From: an uncultured Prevotella sp.
Lineage (GTDB): Bacteria; Bacteroidota; Bacteroidia; Bacteroidales; Bacteroidaceae
Assembly (NCBI GenBank): GCA_945830345.1
Contig: CALZYS010000015.1
Coordinates: 1 to 33,101, forward strand
Reading direction: 5' to 3'
DNA length: 33,101 nt
Shown here in pieces: positions 1 through 7,673 of this stretch. The translations under genes were made by a program, and so were the position numbers. Numbering within the stretch: the first letter of the stretch is position 1; the number at the start of each line of letters is the position of its first letter. Below the pieces are notes generated by a model that worked only from the letters and a program-made list of their open reading frames with translations, had not been told where the DNA came from and made no database searches.

Positions 1-1
1 A

Positions 2-61
2 ATGAACAAATTATCGCCGGATTATCAGCTAAAAGTGGGTGATTCCTTGCGTTTGAGATAA
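2..61 (+). CDS. possible 3' end of an upstream gene (partial)
   Basis: One frame stays open from the window edge to a TAA at 59-61 and reads NKLSPDYQLKVGDSLRLR at its end. That composition is plausible for a protein C-terminus, but only about 19 codons are visible and a second frame is also open to position 42. I do not recognise the family. The call rests only on the frame and its position upstream of the tRNA promoter. Confidence 0.3.
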   Translation: MNKLSPDYQLKVGDSLRLR

Positions 62-86
62 AAAAGTGAAAAAAGTAGCAAAAAAA

Positions 87-118
87 TTTGGTGATTTCAT
101 TTTTTTGTTGTACCTTTG
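87..118 (+). promoter_or_regulatory. Bacteroidota-type promoter of the tRNA-Cys gene
   Basis: TTTG at 87-90 and TACCTTTG at 111-118 are separated by 20 bp, matching the -33 TTTG / -7 TAnnTTTG consensus of the Bacteroidota primary sigma factor. The tRNA begins 20 nt after the -7 box. Confidence 0.75.
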
Positions 119-137
119 CACCCGCAAACAATAACAA

Positions 138-208
138 GGTACCTTGGCCGATCGGTTAGGTAACGGTCTGCAAAACCGTGTAGAGCAGTTCGACTCTGCT
201 AGGTACCT
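138..208 (+). tRNA. tRNA-Cys (anticodon GCA)
   Basis: A full cloverleaf can be drawn by hand. The acceptor stem is GGTACCT (138-144) with AGGTACC (201-207) and discriminator T208. The anticodon stem is ACGGT/ACCGT (163-167/175-179) around loop CTGCAAA, giving anticodon GCA at 170-172. The T arm is AGCAG/CTGCT around TTCGACT (184-200). A U73 discriminator is the known identity base for bacterial tRNA-Cys. No CCA is encoded, so it would be added after transcription. The gene has its own promoter and terminator and appears to be a single-gene unit. Confidence 0.96.
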
Positions 209-213
209 CTTCT

Positions 214-256
214 AAAATTCCGCAAAGTGTTGTTTATCAATACTTTGCGGAATTTT
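214..256 (+). terminator. intrinsic terminator after tRNA-Cys
   Basis: AAAATTCCGCAAAGT (214-228) and ACTTTGCGGAATTTT (242-256) are a perfect 15-bp inverted repeat with a 13-nt loop, followed by a T-rich run. It begins 5 nt after the tRNA. Confidence 0.85.
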
Positions 257-352
257 GTTTTTATACTTTATATTAAATCTTGCGCTCATGTCTAAAAACA
301 CTTTGCGTTTTGTTTAAGATCTTTACTTTGTATTCTTCATCTTATGGACGAA

Positions 353-387
353 AAAGCCGTGCTTTAGGGTATCTAAAGCACGGCTTT
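353..387 (-). terminator. terminator of rpsP (possibly bidirectional)
   Basis: AAAGCCGTGCTTTAG (353-367) pairs perfectly with CTAAAGCACGGCTTT (373-387) over a 5-nt loop. On the minus strand the stem ends in a T run, and it lies 36 bp past the rpsP stop. The plus side is also followed by T-rich sequence, so it could stop read-through from the tRNA side as well. Confidence 0.85.
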
Positions 388-423
388 GATTTTTTTGATT
401 TTACTCTGCTTGAGTATAGAAGA

Positions 424-960
424 TTATGCTTCTGCGGGAGCCTCAGCAGCCTCAGCCTCTGCCTTGGCAGCTGCCTCAGCCTCAGCCTTTGCAGCAGCGG
501 CAGCAGCCTTCTTGTCGGCTACCTTCTTGGCAATTGCCTCGTTAATCTTCTTCTCGGCCTCGAGCTCCTTGGCGGCAGCTTCCTTCTTGGCCTTGGCCTC
601 GCTCTCGCGAACAGCCTCTACACCCTTAACCTTGTCAGCCTTCCATGCGTCGAACTTCTTCTGCATGGTAGCCTCGTCGAATGCGCCCTTCTTGACACCA
701 CCACGAAGGTGCTTCATCATATAGACGCCCTCACGGCTGAGGATGTTGCGCACTGTGTCTGAAGGCTGAGCTCCAGTCTCAACCCAGTAGAGTGCTCTGT
801 CGAAATTCAAATCTACTGTGGCAGGATTGGTGTTAGGGTTGTAAGTACCAATCTTCTCAGTAAATTTACCATCACGTGGTGCTCTTGCGTCAGCGATTAC
901 GATGCTATAGAAAGCATAGCCCTTGCGACCGCCACGCTGCAATCTGATTCTTGTTGCCAT
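424..960 (-). CDS. rpsP: 30S ribosomal protein S16 with long Ala/Lys/Glu-rich tail
   Basis: S16 is a small-subunit assembly protein. The 178-residue product starts [18 protein letters not shown] and continues with the S16 core ([20 protein letters not shown]). The ATG at 958-960 is chosen because it begins the conserved family start; upstream in-frame codons run into the promoter. The core takes about the first 80-90 residues. The rest is a low-complexity, charged, Ala-rich and probably helical extension ending in repeated KAEAEAA-like units. S16 is about 80-90 residues in most bacteria; long tails are common in Bacteroidota. The gene stands alone, divergent from pheT, with its own promoter and terminator. 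Confidence 0.97.
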   Translation of the reverse strand: MATRIRLQRGGRKGYAFYSIVIADARAPRDGKFTEKIGTYNPNTNPATVDLNFDRALYWVETGAQPSDTVRNILSREGVYMMKHLRGGVKKGAFDEATMQKKFDAWKADKVKGVEAVRESEAKAKKEAAAKELEAEKKINEAIAKKVADKKAAAAAAKAEAEAAAKAEAEAAEAPAEA

Positions 961-1023
961 TTTCTTTAATTTTTTTATTAATTGAGGTTTGAATTTTATG
1001 CTGCCAACTCGTGACAGCGGGTG

Positions 1024-1031
1024 CAAAGGTA
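1024..1031 (-). promoter_or_regulatory. -7 box of the rpsP promoter
   Basis: The minus strand reads TACCTTTG here, a match to TAnnTTTG, about 64 bp upstream of the rpsP start. No TTTG or TTG lies at the expected distance; a heptamer array (1036-1070) occupies that place. Confidence 0.6.
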
Positions 1032-1035
1032 CGAA

Positions 1036-1070
1036 GAAATTAGGAATTAGGAGTGAGGAATTAGGAATTT
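1036..1070 (+). repeat. heptamer array (GGAATTA family), five units
   Basis: Five adjoining 7-bp units: GAAATTA, GGAATTA, GGAGTGA, GGAATTA, GGAATTT. The same unit recurs at 4608-4654, 4672-4703 (inverted), 29403-29430 and 31259-31286. This copy is the exception in location: it sits between the divergent genes rpsP and pheT and overlaps the -33 region of rpsP. Confidence 0.85.
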
Positions 1071-1132
1071 TTTCTCATGAGACAACCTATTTAACGTTTT
1101 TTGTCTAAAAAATAAAGAAAATCACTCAAAAA

Positions 1133-1164
1133 TTTGCGTAGTTGTTGGAAAAATAGTAATTTTG
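1133..1164 (+). promoter_or_regulatory. promoter of pheT
   Basis: TTTG (1133-1136) and TAATTTTG (1157-1164) are 20 bp apart, matching the Bacteroidota consensus. The pheT ATG follows 34 nt downstream. Confidence 0.75.
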
Positions 1165-1198
1165 CACGCAATTTTAATGATAACAATATAATAGAAAG

Positions 1199-3661
1199 AT
1201 GAATATATCCTACAAATGGCTGAAAGAATACGTTGATTTCGACCTGACTCCGCAGGAGGTGTGCGATGCGTTGACATCCACCGGACTCGAGGTTGACGCA
1301 TTAGAAGAGGTGCAGACCGTGAAGGGGGGCCTCAAGGGATTGTATGTGGGCAAGGTGCTAACGTGCGAAGTGCATCCCAACAGTGACCATCTGCATGTCA
1401 CCACTGTTGACCTCGGACGCGAAACTCCCTCACAGATTGTATGTGGCGCCCCGAATGTGGCTGCCGGACAGAAGGTGATTGTGGCCGACTTAGGTTGCGT
1501 GCTCTACGATGGCGACAAGGAGTTTGTGATCAAGAAATCCAAACTGCGTGGAGTGGAGAGTTGCGGAATGATATGTGCAGAGGACGAGATAGGCATTGGC
1601 ACCGACCATGCCGGAATCATCGTGCTGCCAGAAGACGCAAGGGTGGGGCAGCCCGCAGCTGAATACTACAACCTCGAGAGCGACTGGCTCATCGAGATTG
1701 ACATCACAGCCAACCGCTCGGATGCTCTGTCGCATTGGGGAGTGGCTCGCGACCTCTATGCATGGCTCGTGGCTAATGGCAAGAAGACAAGTCTGCATCG
1801 CCCCGACTGCTGTGGATTCGTTGTAGATAACAACGAGCTGCCTGTGGAGGTGACTATAGAGAACACCGAGGCTTGCAAGCGTTATGCCTGTGTGAGCGTT
1901 ACGGGATGTGAGGTGAAGGAGAGTCCAGAATGGCTGCAGAACAAGTTGAAGATAATCGGACTGCGCCCTATCAACAATATCGTGGATATCACCAATTATA
2001 TAATGATGGCCTATGGTCAGCCCATGCACTGCTTTGATGCAGACAAGGTGACAGGCCATCAGATTGTGGTGCGCACCCAGCCCGAGGGCACTAAGTTTGT
2101 CACCCTCGACGGCGAGGAGCACACCTTAGGAGTGCACGACCTGAGCATCTGCAATGCCGAGGAACCGATGTGCATTGCCGGTATATTCGGCGGTAAGGGT
2201 AGCGGCACGTATGACAATACAACAAATGTGGTGTTGGAGAGTGCTTACTTCCATCCCACATGGATCAGAAAAAGTGCGCGTCATCACCAGTTGAGCACCG
2301 ACTCGTCGTTCCGCTTTGAGCGTGGTGTGGATCCCAACGCAACCATTTATGCCTTGAAACAGGCTGCCATCCTGTGCAGGGAACTGGCAGGCGGCAAGGT
2401 GTCGATGGAGATAAAGGATGTATATCCCACTCCGATAGAGAACGCGAAAGTGAGACTCGACTACTCGTATGTCAACTCACTGATTGGCAAGGAGATACCT
2501 ATCGACACTATCAAGACGATATGCACCAGCTTGGAGATGAAGATTACAGCCGAGGATGCCGAGGGTATCAACATCGAAGTGCCGGCATATCGTGTGGATG
2601 TGCAGAGAGCATGCGACGTGGTGGAGGACATCCTGCGCATATACGGATATAATAATGTGGAAATCCCAACCCAGCTCAAGGGTAGCCTTGTGATAAAGGG
2701 CGAGGAAGACCGCAAGCATAAGTTGCACAACCTTGTGGGTGAGCAGCTCGTGGGTGAGGGATTCAACGAAATCCTCAACAACTCGCTCACAAAGGGTGCA
2801 TACTACTTGAGCCATAACGCATGGCCACTAGAGAACTGCGTAAAGATAATGAATCCACTGAGCAGCGACCTGAGTGTGATGCGCCAAACTCTGCTCTTCG
2901 GCGGACTGGAAAGCATTGAGCACAACGCCAAGCGCAGAAACCAAAACCTGAGATTCTTCGAATTCGGAAACGTATATCACTTCGATCCCGAGAAGAAGAA
3001 CAACGACAACCCCATGCTGGCCTACAAAGAGCAATATCACTTAGGATTGTGGGTGACTGGCAAGAGAGTGGAAGGCAGTTGGGCACATCCCAATGAGGAC
3101 TCCTCATACTATGAACTCGTGGCATACGTGGATAACGTGCTGCGCCGAATCGGTTTGCCCGCAGGAGCCGTGGTGCGCAAGAAGAGCGACAACGATGTCT
3201 TTGCCGCAGGTATCACAATCGAGAACCGCGGTGGCAAGAAACTCGGTGAGATGGGTATCTTGTCGAAGAAGATGCTCAAGGCTGCCGATATCGAAAACCC
3301 CGTATATTATGCCGAGCTCAACTGGACGGCACTCATGAAGGCCACCAAGAAGAACGAGGTGCTTTATACAGAGATAAGCAAGTATCCCGCAGTGAGTCGC
3401 GACCTCGCATTGCTCGTTGACAAGGGCGTGGAGTTTGCACAAATTGAGCAAATTGCCCTTCAGACGGAGAAGAAACTACTGAAGAAGGTGGAGCTTTTTG
3501 ACGTGTATGAGGGCAAGAACTTGCCCGAGTGCAAGAAGAGCTATGCCGTCAACTTCATTCTGCAGGACGAGCAGAAGACCATGGGCGACAAGCAGATTGA
3601 GGCTATAATGAATAAGCTGATTGCCAACCTCAAGAGCAAGCTCAATTGCGAGCTGAGGTGA
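1199..3661 (+). CDS. pheT: phenylalanine--tRNA ligase beta subunit
   Basis: Beta chain of the alpha2-beta2 enzyme that charges tRNA-Phe; it carries tRNA binding and editing of misacylated Tyr-tRNA. The 820-residue length is normal. It opens MNISYKWLKEYVDFDLTPQE; an OB-fold tRNA-binding domain lies at about 40-155 (LYVGKVLTCEVHPNSDHLHV), then B3/B4 editing (RPINNIVDITNYIM), B5, the synthetase-like core, and a C-terminal FDX-ACB anticodon-binding domain (about 725-820, starting near KYPAVSRDLALLVD). The partner pheS is not in the window, so the subunits are encoded apart. A 10-bp repeat array and then the 137-bp element separate it from yebC; whether transcription continues into yebC is unclear. 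Confidence 0.98.
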   Translation: MNISYKWLKEYVDFDLTPQEVCDALTSTGLEVDALEEVQTVKGGLKGLYVGKVLTCEVHPNSDHLHVTTVDLGRETPSQIVCGAPNVAAGQKVIVADLGCVLYDGDKEFVIKKSKLRGVESCGMICAEDEIGIGTDHAGIIVLPEDARVGQPAAEYYNLESDWLIEIDITANRSDALSHWGVARDLYAWLVANGKKTSLHRPDCCGFVVDNNELPVEVTIENTEACKRYACVSVTGCEVKESPEWLQNKLKIIGLRPINNIVDITNYIMMAYGQPMHCFDADKVTGHQIVVRTQPEGTKFVTLDGEEHTLGVHDLSICNAEEPMCIAGIFGGKGSGTYDNTTNVVLESAYFHPTWIRKSARHHQLSTDSSFRFERGVDPNATIYALKQAAILCRELAGGKVSMEIKDVYPTPIENAKVRLDYSYVNSLIGKEIPIDTIKTICTSLEMKITAEDAEGINIEVPAYRVDVQRACDVVEDILRIYGYNNVEIPTQLKGSLVIKGEEDRKHKLHNLVGEQLVGEGFNEILNNSLTKGAYYLSHNAWPLENCVKIMNPLSSDLSVMRQTLLFGGLESIEHNAKRRNQNLRFFEFGNVYHFDPEKKNNDNPMLAYKEQYHLGLWVTGKRVEGSWAHPNEDSSYYELVAYVDNVLRRIGLPAGAVVRKKSDNDVFAAGITIENRGGKKLGEMGILSKKMLKAADIENPVYYAELNWTALMKATKKNEVLYTEISKYPAVSRDLALLVDKGVEFAQIEQIALQTEKKLLKKVELFDVYEGKNLPECKKSYAVNFILQDEQKTMGDKQIEAIMNKLIANLKSKLNCELR

Positions 3662-3670
3662 TAGAAAATG

Positions 3671-3710
3671 TAGATAGAAGGAGATAGAAGGAGTTAGAAG
3701 GAGATAGATG
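3671..3710 (+). repeat. 10-bp tandem array 3' of pheT
   Basis: Four 10-bp units in register: TAGATAGAAG, GAGATAGAAG, GAGTTAGAAG, GAGATAGATG. It starts 10 nt after the pheT stop. Each unit holds a TAG, and because 10 is not a multiple of 3, the TAGs at 3675, 3685 and 3695 fall in all three frames. Its 3680-3707 segment is largely complementary to 3774-3801. Confidence 0.8.
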
Positions 3711-3714
3711 ACAT

Positions 3715-3851
3715 ATGTTTTATGACTGGTCATTACTATTGTCTTTTATCTTCCTGAGCGACCACAGGGAGCGATAACTTCTTATAACTCCTTTTAACTC
3801 CAAAAGTTAATACATACGAAACTTGAATTAAAGAATTAAAGATAAGATACA
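3715..3851 (+). repeat. dispersed intergenic element, copy 1 (leader of yebC)
   Basis: This 137-bp stretch aligns with 30682-30819; over the first ~90 nt I count roughly ten differences, mostly transitions. It holds a hairpin at 3750-3771 with loop AGCGACCA, a 10-bp repeat TAACTTCTTA/TAACTCCTTT/TAACTCCAAA (3775-3804), and two AATTAAAG units (3826-3841). It ends exactly at the yebC start codon. No TAnnTTTG promoter is visible in it. Confidence 0.8.
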
Positions 3852-4592
3852 ATGGGAAGAGCATTTGAATATCGTAAGGCTGCAAAGCTGAAGAGATGGG
3901 GCCACATGGCCAAGACATTTACACGACTGGGCAAGCAGATCGCCATTGCCGTAAAGCAAGGCGGACCGGAGCCTGAGAACAACCCCTCACTGCGTTCGAT
4001 TATTGCAGTGTGCAAGCGTGAGAACATGCCGAAGGACAATATCGAGCGTGCCATCAAGAACGCTATGGGTAAGGATCAAAGTGAGTATAAGAACGTGACC
4101 TACGAGGGATATGGTCCTCACGGAGTGGCAGTGTTCGTGGATACACTCACCGACAACACCACCCGCACCGTAGCTGACGTGCGCAGTGTGTTCAACAAGT
4201 TTAGTGGAAACATGGGAACAACGGGGTCGCTGTCGTTCCTCTTCGACCACAAGTGCGTGTTCACCTTCAAGAAGAAGGCCGACGTGGATATGGACGACTT
4301 CATCCTCGAGATGATTGACTTCGGAGTGGAGGAGGAGTATGACGAGGAATACGACGAGGACAAGGACGAAACCACAATCACCATCTACGGTGAGCCGACA
4401 AGCTACAACGAGATTCAGAAGAAGCTCGAGGCCGACGGATATGAGGATGTGGGTGGTGAGTTCACATATATCCCCAACGACCTCAAGGAGGTGGACGACG
4501 AGGCACGTGCCACTATCAACAAGATGGTGGAGAAACTCGAGGAGTTTGACGACGTGCAGACCGTCTATACTAACATGAAGCCGGAAGAGTGA
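3852..4592 (+). CDS. yebC: YebC/PmpR (TACO1) family protein
   Basis: A 246-residue member of the YebC/TACO1 family. Members have been described as DNA-binding regulators and, more recently, as translation factors that help ribosomes through difficult peptide stretches; which role applies here cannot be told from sequence. The start MGRAFEYRKAAKLKRWGHMAK is a variant of the usual MAGHSKWANIKHRK opening. Family blocks follow (NPSLRSIIAVCKRENMPKDN; YEGYGPHGVAVFVDTLTDN; NMGTTGSLSFLFD), and an acidic run EEEYDEEYDEDKDE lies near 157-170. It follows pheT by 190 bp, and that spacer is filled by repeat sequence. Two AATTAAAG units end 10 nt before the ATG. Confidence 0.95.
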   Translation: MGRAFEYRKAAKLKRWGHMAKTFTRLGKQIAIAVKQGGPEPENNPSLRSIIAVCKRENMPKDNIERAIKNAMGKDQSEYKNVTYEGYGPHGVAVFVDTLTDNTTRTVADVRSVFNKFSGNMGTTGSLSFLFDHKCVFTFKKKADVDMDDFILEMIDFGVEEEYDEEYDEDKDETTITIYGEPTSYNEIQKKLEADGYEDVGGEFTYIPNDLKEVDDEARATINKMVEKLEEFDDVQTVYTNMKPEE

Positions 4593-4604
4593 GGTCTTAT
4601 TAAA

Positions 4605-4654
4605 TGAGGAATTAGGAATTAGGAATTAGGAATTTAATGAGGAATTAGGAATTA
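4605..4654 (+). repeat. heptamer array 3' of yebC
   Basis: After TGA at 4605-4607 come GGAATTA x3 and GGAATTT (4608-4635), a short AATGA spacer, then GGAATTA x2 (4641-4654). It lies 12 nt past the yebC stop in the sense orientation. Stops at 4605, 4613 and 4627 cover all three frames. Confidence 0.85.
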
Positions 4655-4696
4655 ATTGTCAATGCGCAGCCAATTCCTAATTCCTAATTCCTCATT
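4636..4696. terminator. hairpin between convergent genes, probable bidirectional terminator
   Basis: The 19 nt at 4636-4654 are perfectly complementary to 4678-4696, with a 23-nt loop. The two arms are oppositely oriented heptamer arrays belonging to yebC and the facing lipoprotein gene. There is no clear U tract, so termination is inferred from the stem and the convergent layout. Confidence 0.5.
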
Positions 4697-4703
4697 CCTA
4701 ATT
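4672..4703 (-). repeat. heptamer array 3' of the lipoprotein gene
   Basis: Read on the minus strand, AATTA, GGAATGA, GGAATTA, GGAATTA and GGAATT follow the gene's TGA (4706-4704) without a gap. One unit is a TGA variant, which shifts the stop spacing, so only two of three frames are closed here. Confidence 0.85.
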
Positions 4704-5093
4704 TCATTTATAGTCTTTCTTCGTCACTGTGGCATCGAAATAAACCTTGTTTTCCTTCTGCGACCTATATACATAGCGGAAGGAGTAGCCGGCATCCTTG
4801 TAGGACTGCAGCGATGTGCTGTTCTTGATCTGCTCGACAAGGCTCTTGTGAAGGTTGACACGCTTGAAGATTTCGGGATTGTCGGCCTTGCCAGTCAGTC
4901 GATACCAATAGGCGAGGGTATGGGTTGACTTGTCAAACGTCATACTGTCAATCTCGGTATTCTCGTCAATCTTACTCGGGCATTTCTTTCGTGTGAAATC
5001 AGCTGCCTCCTTGGCACACTTATCCTCCAAAGACTCCTGACACGATGTGAACACAATGGCTGCCAAAGCAGCAATAATAAACGATTTCTTCAT
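4704..5093 (-). CDS. small uncharacterised lipoprotein
   Basis: A 129-residue protein I do not recognise. The start at 5091-5093 gives a clean lipoprotein signal peptide: MKK, a hydrophobic core, and a lipobox ending FTSC with the lipidated cysteine at residue 18. The longer frame upstream would put non-signal sequence in front and cross the -7 box. The mature part is charged, has cysteines at 26 and 38 that could pair in the periplasm, and ends in two beta-strand-like segments (YSFRYVYRSQ and NKVYFDATVT). It converges on yebC, has its own promoter, and seems to be a single gene. Envelope anchoring is well supported; function is unknown. Confidence 0.85.
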   Translation of the reverse strand: MKKSFIIAALAAIVFTSCQESLEDKCAKEAADFTRKKCPSKIDENTEIDSMTFDKSTHTLAYWYRLTGKADNPEIFKRVNLHKSLVEQIKNSTSLQSYKDAGYSFRYVYRSQKENKVYFDATVTKKDYK

Positions 5094-5129
5094 TACTATT
5101 TTCTTATTAAATTTGTCCAATTTTGGCTG

Positions 5130-5158
5130 CAAAGATACAAAAAATTGTCCTAAATCAA
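5130..5158 (-). promoter_or_regulatory. promoter of the small lipoprotein gene
   Basis: The minus strand has TATCTTTG (5137-5130), with TTG at 5158-5156 about 18 bp upstream. The start codon follows about 37 nt downstream. Confidence 0.6.
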
Positions 5159-5207
5159 TAATTTTCCCCAAAATATCCTTGTTTTATATCAATTTTTAGG
5201 TAAAATA

Positions 5208-5239
5208 TTTGTTTATCTCGTACTTTTTACGTACATTTG
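5208..5239 (+). promoter_or_regulatory. promoter of lepA
   Basis: TTTG (5208-5211) and TACATTTG (5232-5239) with a 20-bp spacer, 24 nt before the lepA start. A near-ideal Bacteroidota promoter. Confidence 0.8.
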
Positions 5240-5263
5240 CAACTTAAAAATTGAGATATATCA

Positions 5264-7045
5264 ATGGAGAAGACTAGAAATTTCTGCATAATAGCACATA
5301 TAGACCATGGCAAGTCAACCCTTGCCGACCGACTTTTGGAATACACCAATACCATCAAGGTGACCGAGGGGCAGATGCTCGACGACATGGACCTTGAGAA
5401 AGAGAGAGGTATAACGATAAAAAGTCATGCAATACAGATGGAATACTCGCGCAACGGCGAGAAATACATACTCAACCTTATAGACACCCCGGGACACGTG
5501 GATTTCTCGTATGAGGTGTCAAGAAGCATTGCCGCTTGCGAAGGGGCATTGCTCATCGTGGACGCCACACAGGGAGTGCAGGCACAGACAATATCCAACC
5601 TCTACATGGCGATCGACCATAATCTCGAGATAATCCCCGTGATCAACAAGATAGACATGCCGAGCGCAATGCCCGACGAGGTGGAAGACGAGATAGTAGA
5701 TCTGATAGGGTGCGACCCAAGTGACATAATCCGTGCCAGCGGAAAGACAGGCGAGGGAGTGGAGGAAATACTCAACGCTGTGGTTGACCGCATACCTCAT
5801 CCCGAGGGCAGCAAGGACGCTCCGTTGCAGGCGCTTATCTTCGACTCGGTGTTCAACTCGTTCCGCGGCATCATTGCCTACTTCAAGATTGAGAACGGAA
5901 CAATTCGCCAGGGCGACAAGGTGAAGTTCTTCAATACGGGAATGGAATATGTGGCCGACGAGATTGGAGTGCTCAAGATGGACATGATACCACGTAAGGA
6001 ACTGTCAACAGGCGACGTGGGGTATATCATCAGCGGTATCAAGGACTCGAAGGAGGTGAAGGTGGGCGACACCATCACTCACATTGCACGCCCTTGTGAC
6101 AAGGCCATCGAGGGATTCCAGGAGGTGAAGCCGATGGTGTTTGCAGGTGTTTATCCTATCGACCCCTCAGAGTATGAGAATCTCAGGGCATCGCTTGAGA
6201 AACTACGACTCAACGACGCTTCGCTGACATTCCAACCGGAGTCGTCGATAGCATTGGGATTCGGATTCAGATGCGGATTCCTCGGACTGCTCCACATGGA
6301 GATTGTGCAGGAGAGGCTCGACCGCGAGTTTAATATGGATGTCATCACCACGGTGCCCAACGTGTCGTATATGTGTTACGACAAACAGGGTGGGGCAAAG
6401 GAGGTGCACAATCCGTCGGGACTACCCGACCAGACGATGATAGACCATATCGAGGAACCGTATATCAGGGCGTCGATAATCACGGCTGCCGACTATATCG
6501 GTCCGATAATGACGCTTTGCCTTGACAAGCGAGGCGAACTCATCGACCAGCAGTATGTGAGCGGAAACCGCGTGGAACTGCATTTCATGCTGCCGCTCGG
6601 AGAAATAGTCATCGACTTCTACGACAAGCTCAAGAGCATCTCCAAGGGATATGCCTCGTTTGACTATCACATCGACTGCTTCCGCCCGTCGAAATTGGCA
6701 AAGCTCGACATACTGCTCAACGGGGAGCCCGTGGATGCGCTATCTACACTAACTCATCAGGACAACGCAGTGACATTCGGACGCAGGATGTGTGAGAAAC
6801 TCAAGGAACTGATTCCGCGCCAGCAGTTTGACATTGCCATTCAGGCAGCCATTGGAGCCAAGATTGTGGCAAGAGAGACTATCAAGTGCGTGAGAAAGGA
6901 CGTGACGGCAAAATGCTACGGAGGTGACGTGAGCCGCAAGCGCAAACTACTTGAGAAGCAGAAGAAGGGAAAGAAGAGAATGAAGCAGATAGGTAATGTG
7001 GAGGTGCCTCAGAAGGCATTCCTCGCAGTGCTTAAACTTGATTAA
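5264..7045 (+). CDS. lepA: elongation factor 4 (LepA), ribosome-associated GTPase
   Basis: EF4/LepA is a translational GTPase related to EF-G, linked to ribosome back-translocation and to 30S subunit maturation. The 593-residue protein has the full GTPase set: P-loop AHIDHGKST (11-19), switch [17 protein letters not shown] (near 75-90), and NKIDMP (near 129). Domains II and III follow, and the LepA-specific C-terminal part is intact, ending [24 protein letters not shown]. The start [18 protein letters not shown] fits the family. The Crp/Fnr-type gene begins 24 bp downstream with no terminator or promoter between them, so the two are probably cotranscribed. Confidence 0.98.
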   Translation: MEKTRNFCIIAHIDHGKSTLADRLLEYTNTIKVTEGQMLDDMDLEKERGITIKSHAIQMEYSRNGEKYILNLIDTPGHVDFSYEVSRSIAACEGALLIVDATQGVQAQTISNLYMAIDHNLEIIPVINKIDMPSAMPDEVEDEIVDLIGCDPSDIIRASGKTGEGVEEILNAVVDRIPHPEGSKDAPLQALIFDSVFNSFRGIIAYFKIENGTIRQGDKVKFFNTGMEYVADEIGVLKMDMIPRKELSTGDVGYIISGIKDSKEVKVGDTITHIARPCDKAIEGFQEVKPMVFAGVYPIDPSEYENLRASLEKLRLNDASLTFQPESSIALGFGFRCGFLGLLHMEIVQERLDREFNMDVITTVPNVSYMCYDKQGGAKEVHNPSGLPDQTMIDHIEEPYIRASIITAADYIGPIMTLCLDKRGELIDQQYVSGNRVELHFMLPLGEIVIDFYDKLKSISKGYASFDYHIDCFRPSKLAKLDILLNGEPVDALSTLTHQDNAVTFGRRMCEKLKELIPRQQFDIAIQAAIGAKIVARETIKCVRKDVTAKCYGGDVSRKRKLLEKQKKGKKRMKQIGNVEVPQKAFLAVLKLD

Positions 7046-7069
7046 ACCTTATAACAACTATATAACGCG

Positions 7070-7669
7070 ATGGCAACATTAGGTATTACAAAACGCGATG
7101 TGGCTAGGGAACTTGCCCGCAGATACAGTACGATGTCTCATGAGGAGCTGGATATGCTTGAGAGCATACTGGTACCGATGAAATATGCCAAGAACGAGAT
7201 GGTTCTTGCGGAAGGGGAGGTGTGCACCAATTTCTTGTGGATTGTCAAGGGAATGATGCGCCAGTTCTACTACAAAAACGACAAGGAGGTGACAGAGCAC
7301 ATGGCCACCGAGAACAGTATAGTGATGTGTATAGAAAGCCTGTTCAACGAGGCTCCCACAAGCCTTCAGATAATGGCGCTTGAGAATTCAGTGGTGTTTG
7401 CTATACCAAAGCTTGCGCTTGAGCAGATTGCCATGCGAAGCGTAAACATACAGATACTGTATCGCAAGATACTCGAGGAATCGTTGATACAGAGTCAGGT
7501 GAAAGCTGACATGCTAAGATTTGCCTCTGCACAGGACAGGTATGCTCGACTTGTGAAGACCCAGCCGCAACTGGTGCTGAGGGCTCCATTGGTGTATATC
7601 GCCAGTCTGCTGCAGATGACTCCCGAGACACTGTCGCGAGTGCGTACGGCATCGCTTACGGAGAAGTGA
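7070..7669 (+). CDS. Crp/Fnr-family transcriptional regulator
   Basis: A 199-residue protein with a cyclic-nucleotide-binding-like beta-barrel at about 25-120 (KNEMVLAEGEVCTNFLWIVK is the typical strand-turn segment), a dimerisation helix at about 120-155, and a C-terminal helix-turn-helix (APLVYIASLLQMTPETLSRV, 172-191). The HTH is near the end, so the winged part is short. The N-terminal cysteine cluster of Fnr, which holds an oxygen-sensing iron-sulphur centre, is absent; the only cysteines are at 52 and 87. The effector is unknown. The gene follows lepA closely and converges on the response regulator, with only four bases between the stop codons. Confidence 0.85.
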   Translation: MATLGITKRDVARELARRYSTMSHEELDMLESILVPMKYAKNEMVLAEGEVCTNFLWIVKGMMRQFYYKNDKEVTEHMATENSIVMCIESLFNEAPTSLQIMALENSVVFAIPKLALEQIAMRSVNIQILYRKILEESLIQSQVKADMLRFASAQDRYARLVKTQPQLVLRAPLVYIASLLQMTPETLSRVRTASLTEK

Positions 7670-7673
7670 CACG

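Noticed and set aside
280..762. Plus-strand frame of 160 codons overlapping rpsP
   Set aside because: It is the Leu/Ser/Gly-rich complement of the S16 Ala/Lys/Glu tail, with no promoter or family match.
1036..1070. Heptamer arrays as CRISPR or phage attachment sites
   Set aside because: Units are 7 bp without unique spacers, no cas genes are near, and no integrase or flanking duplication is present.
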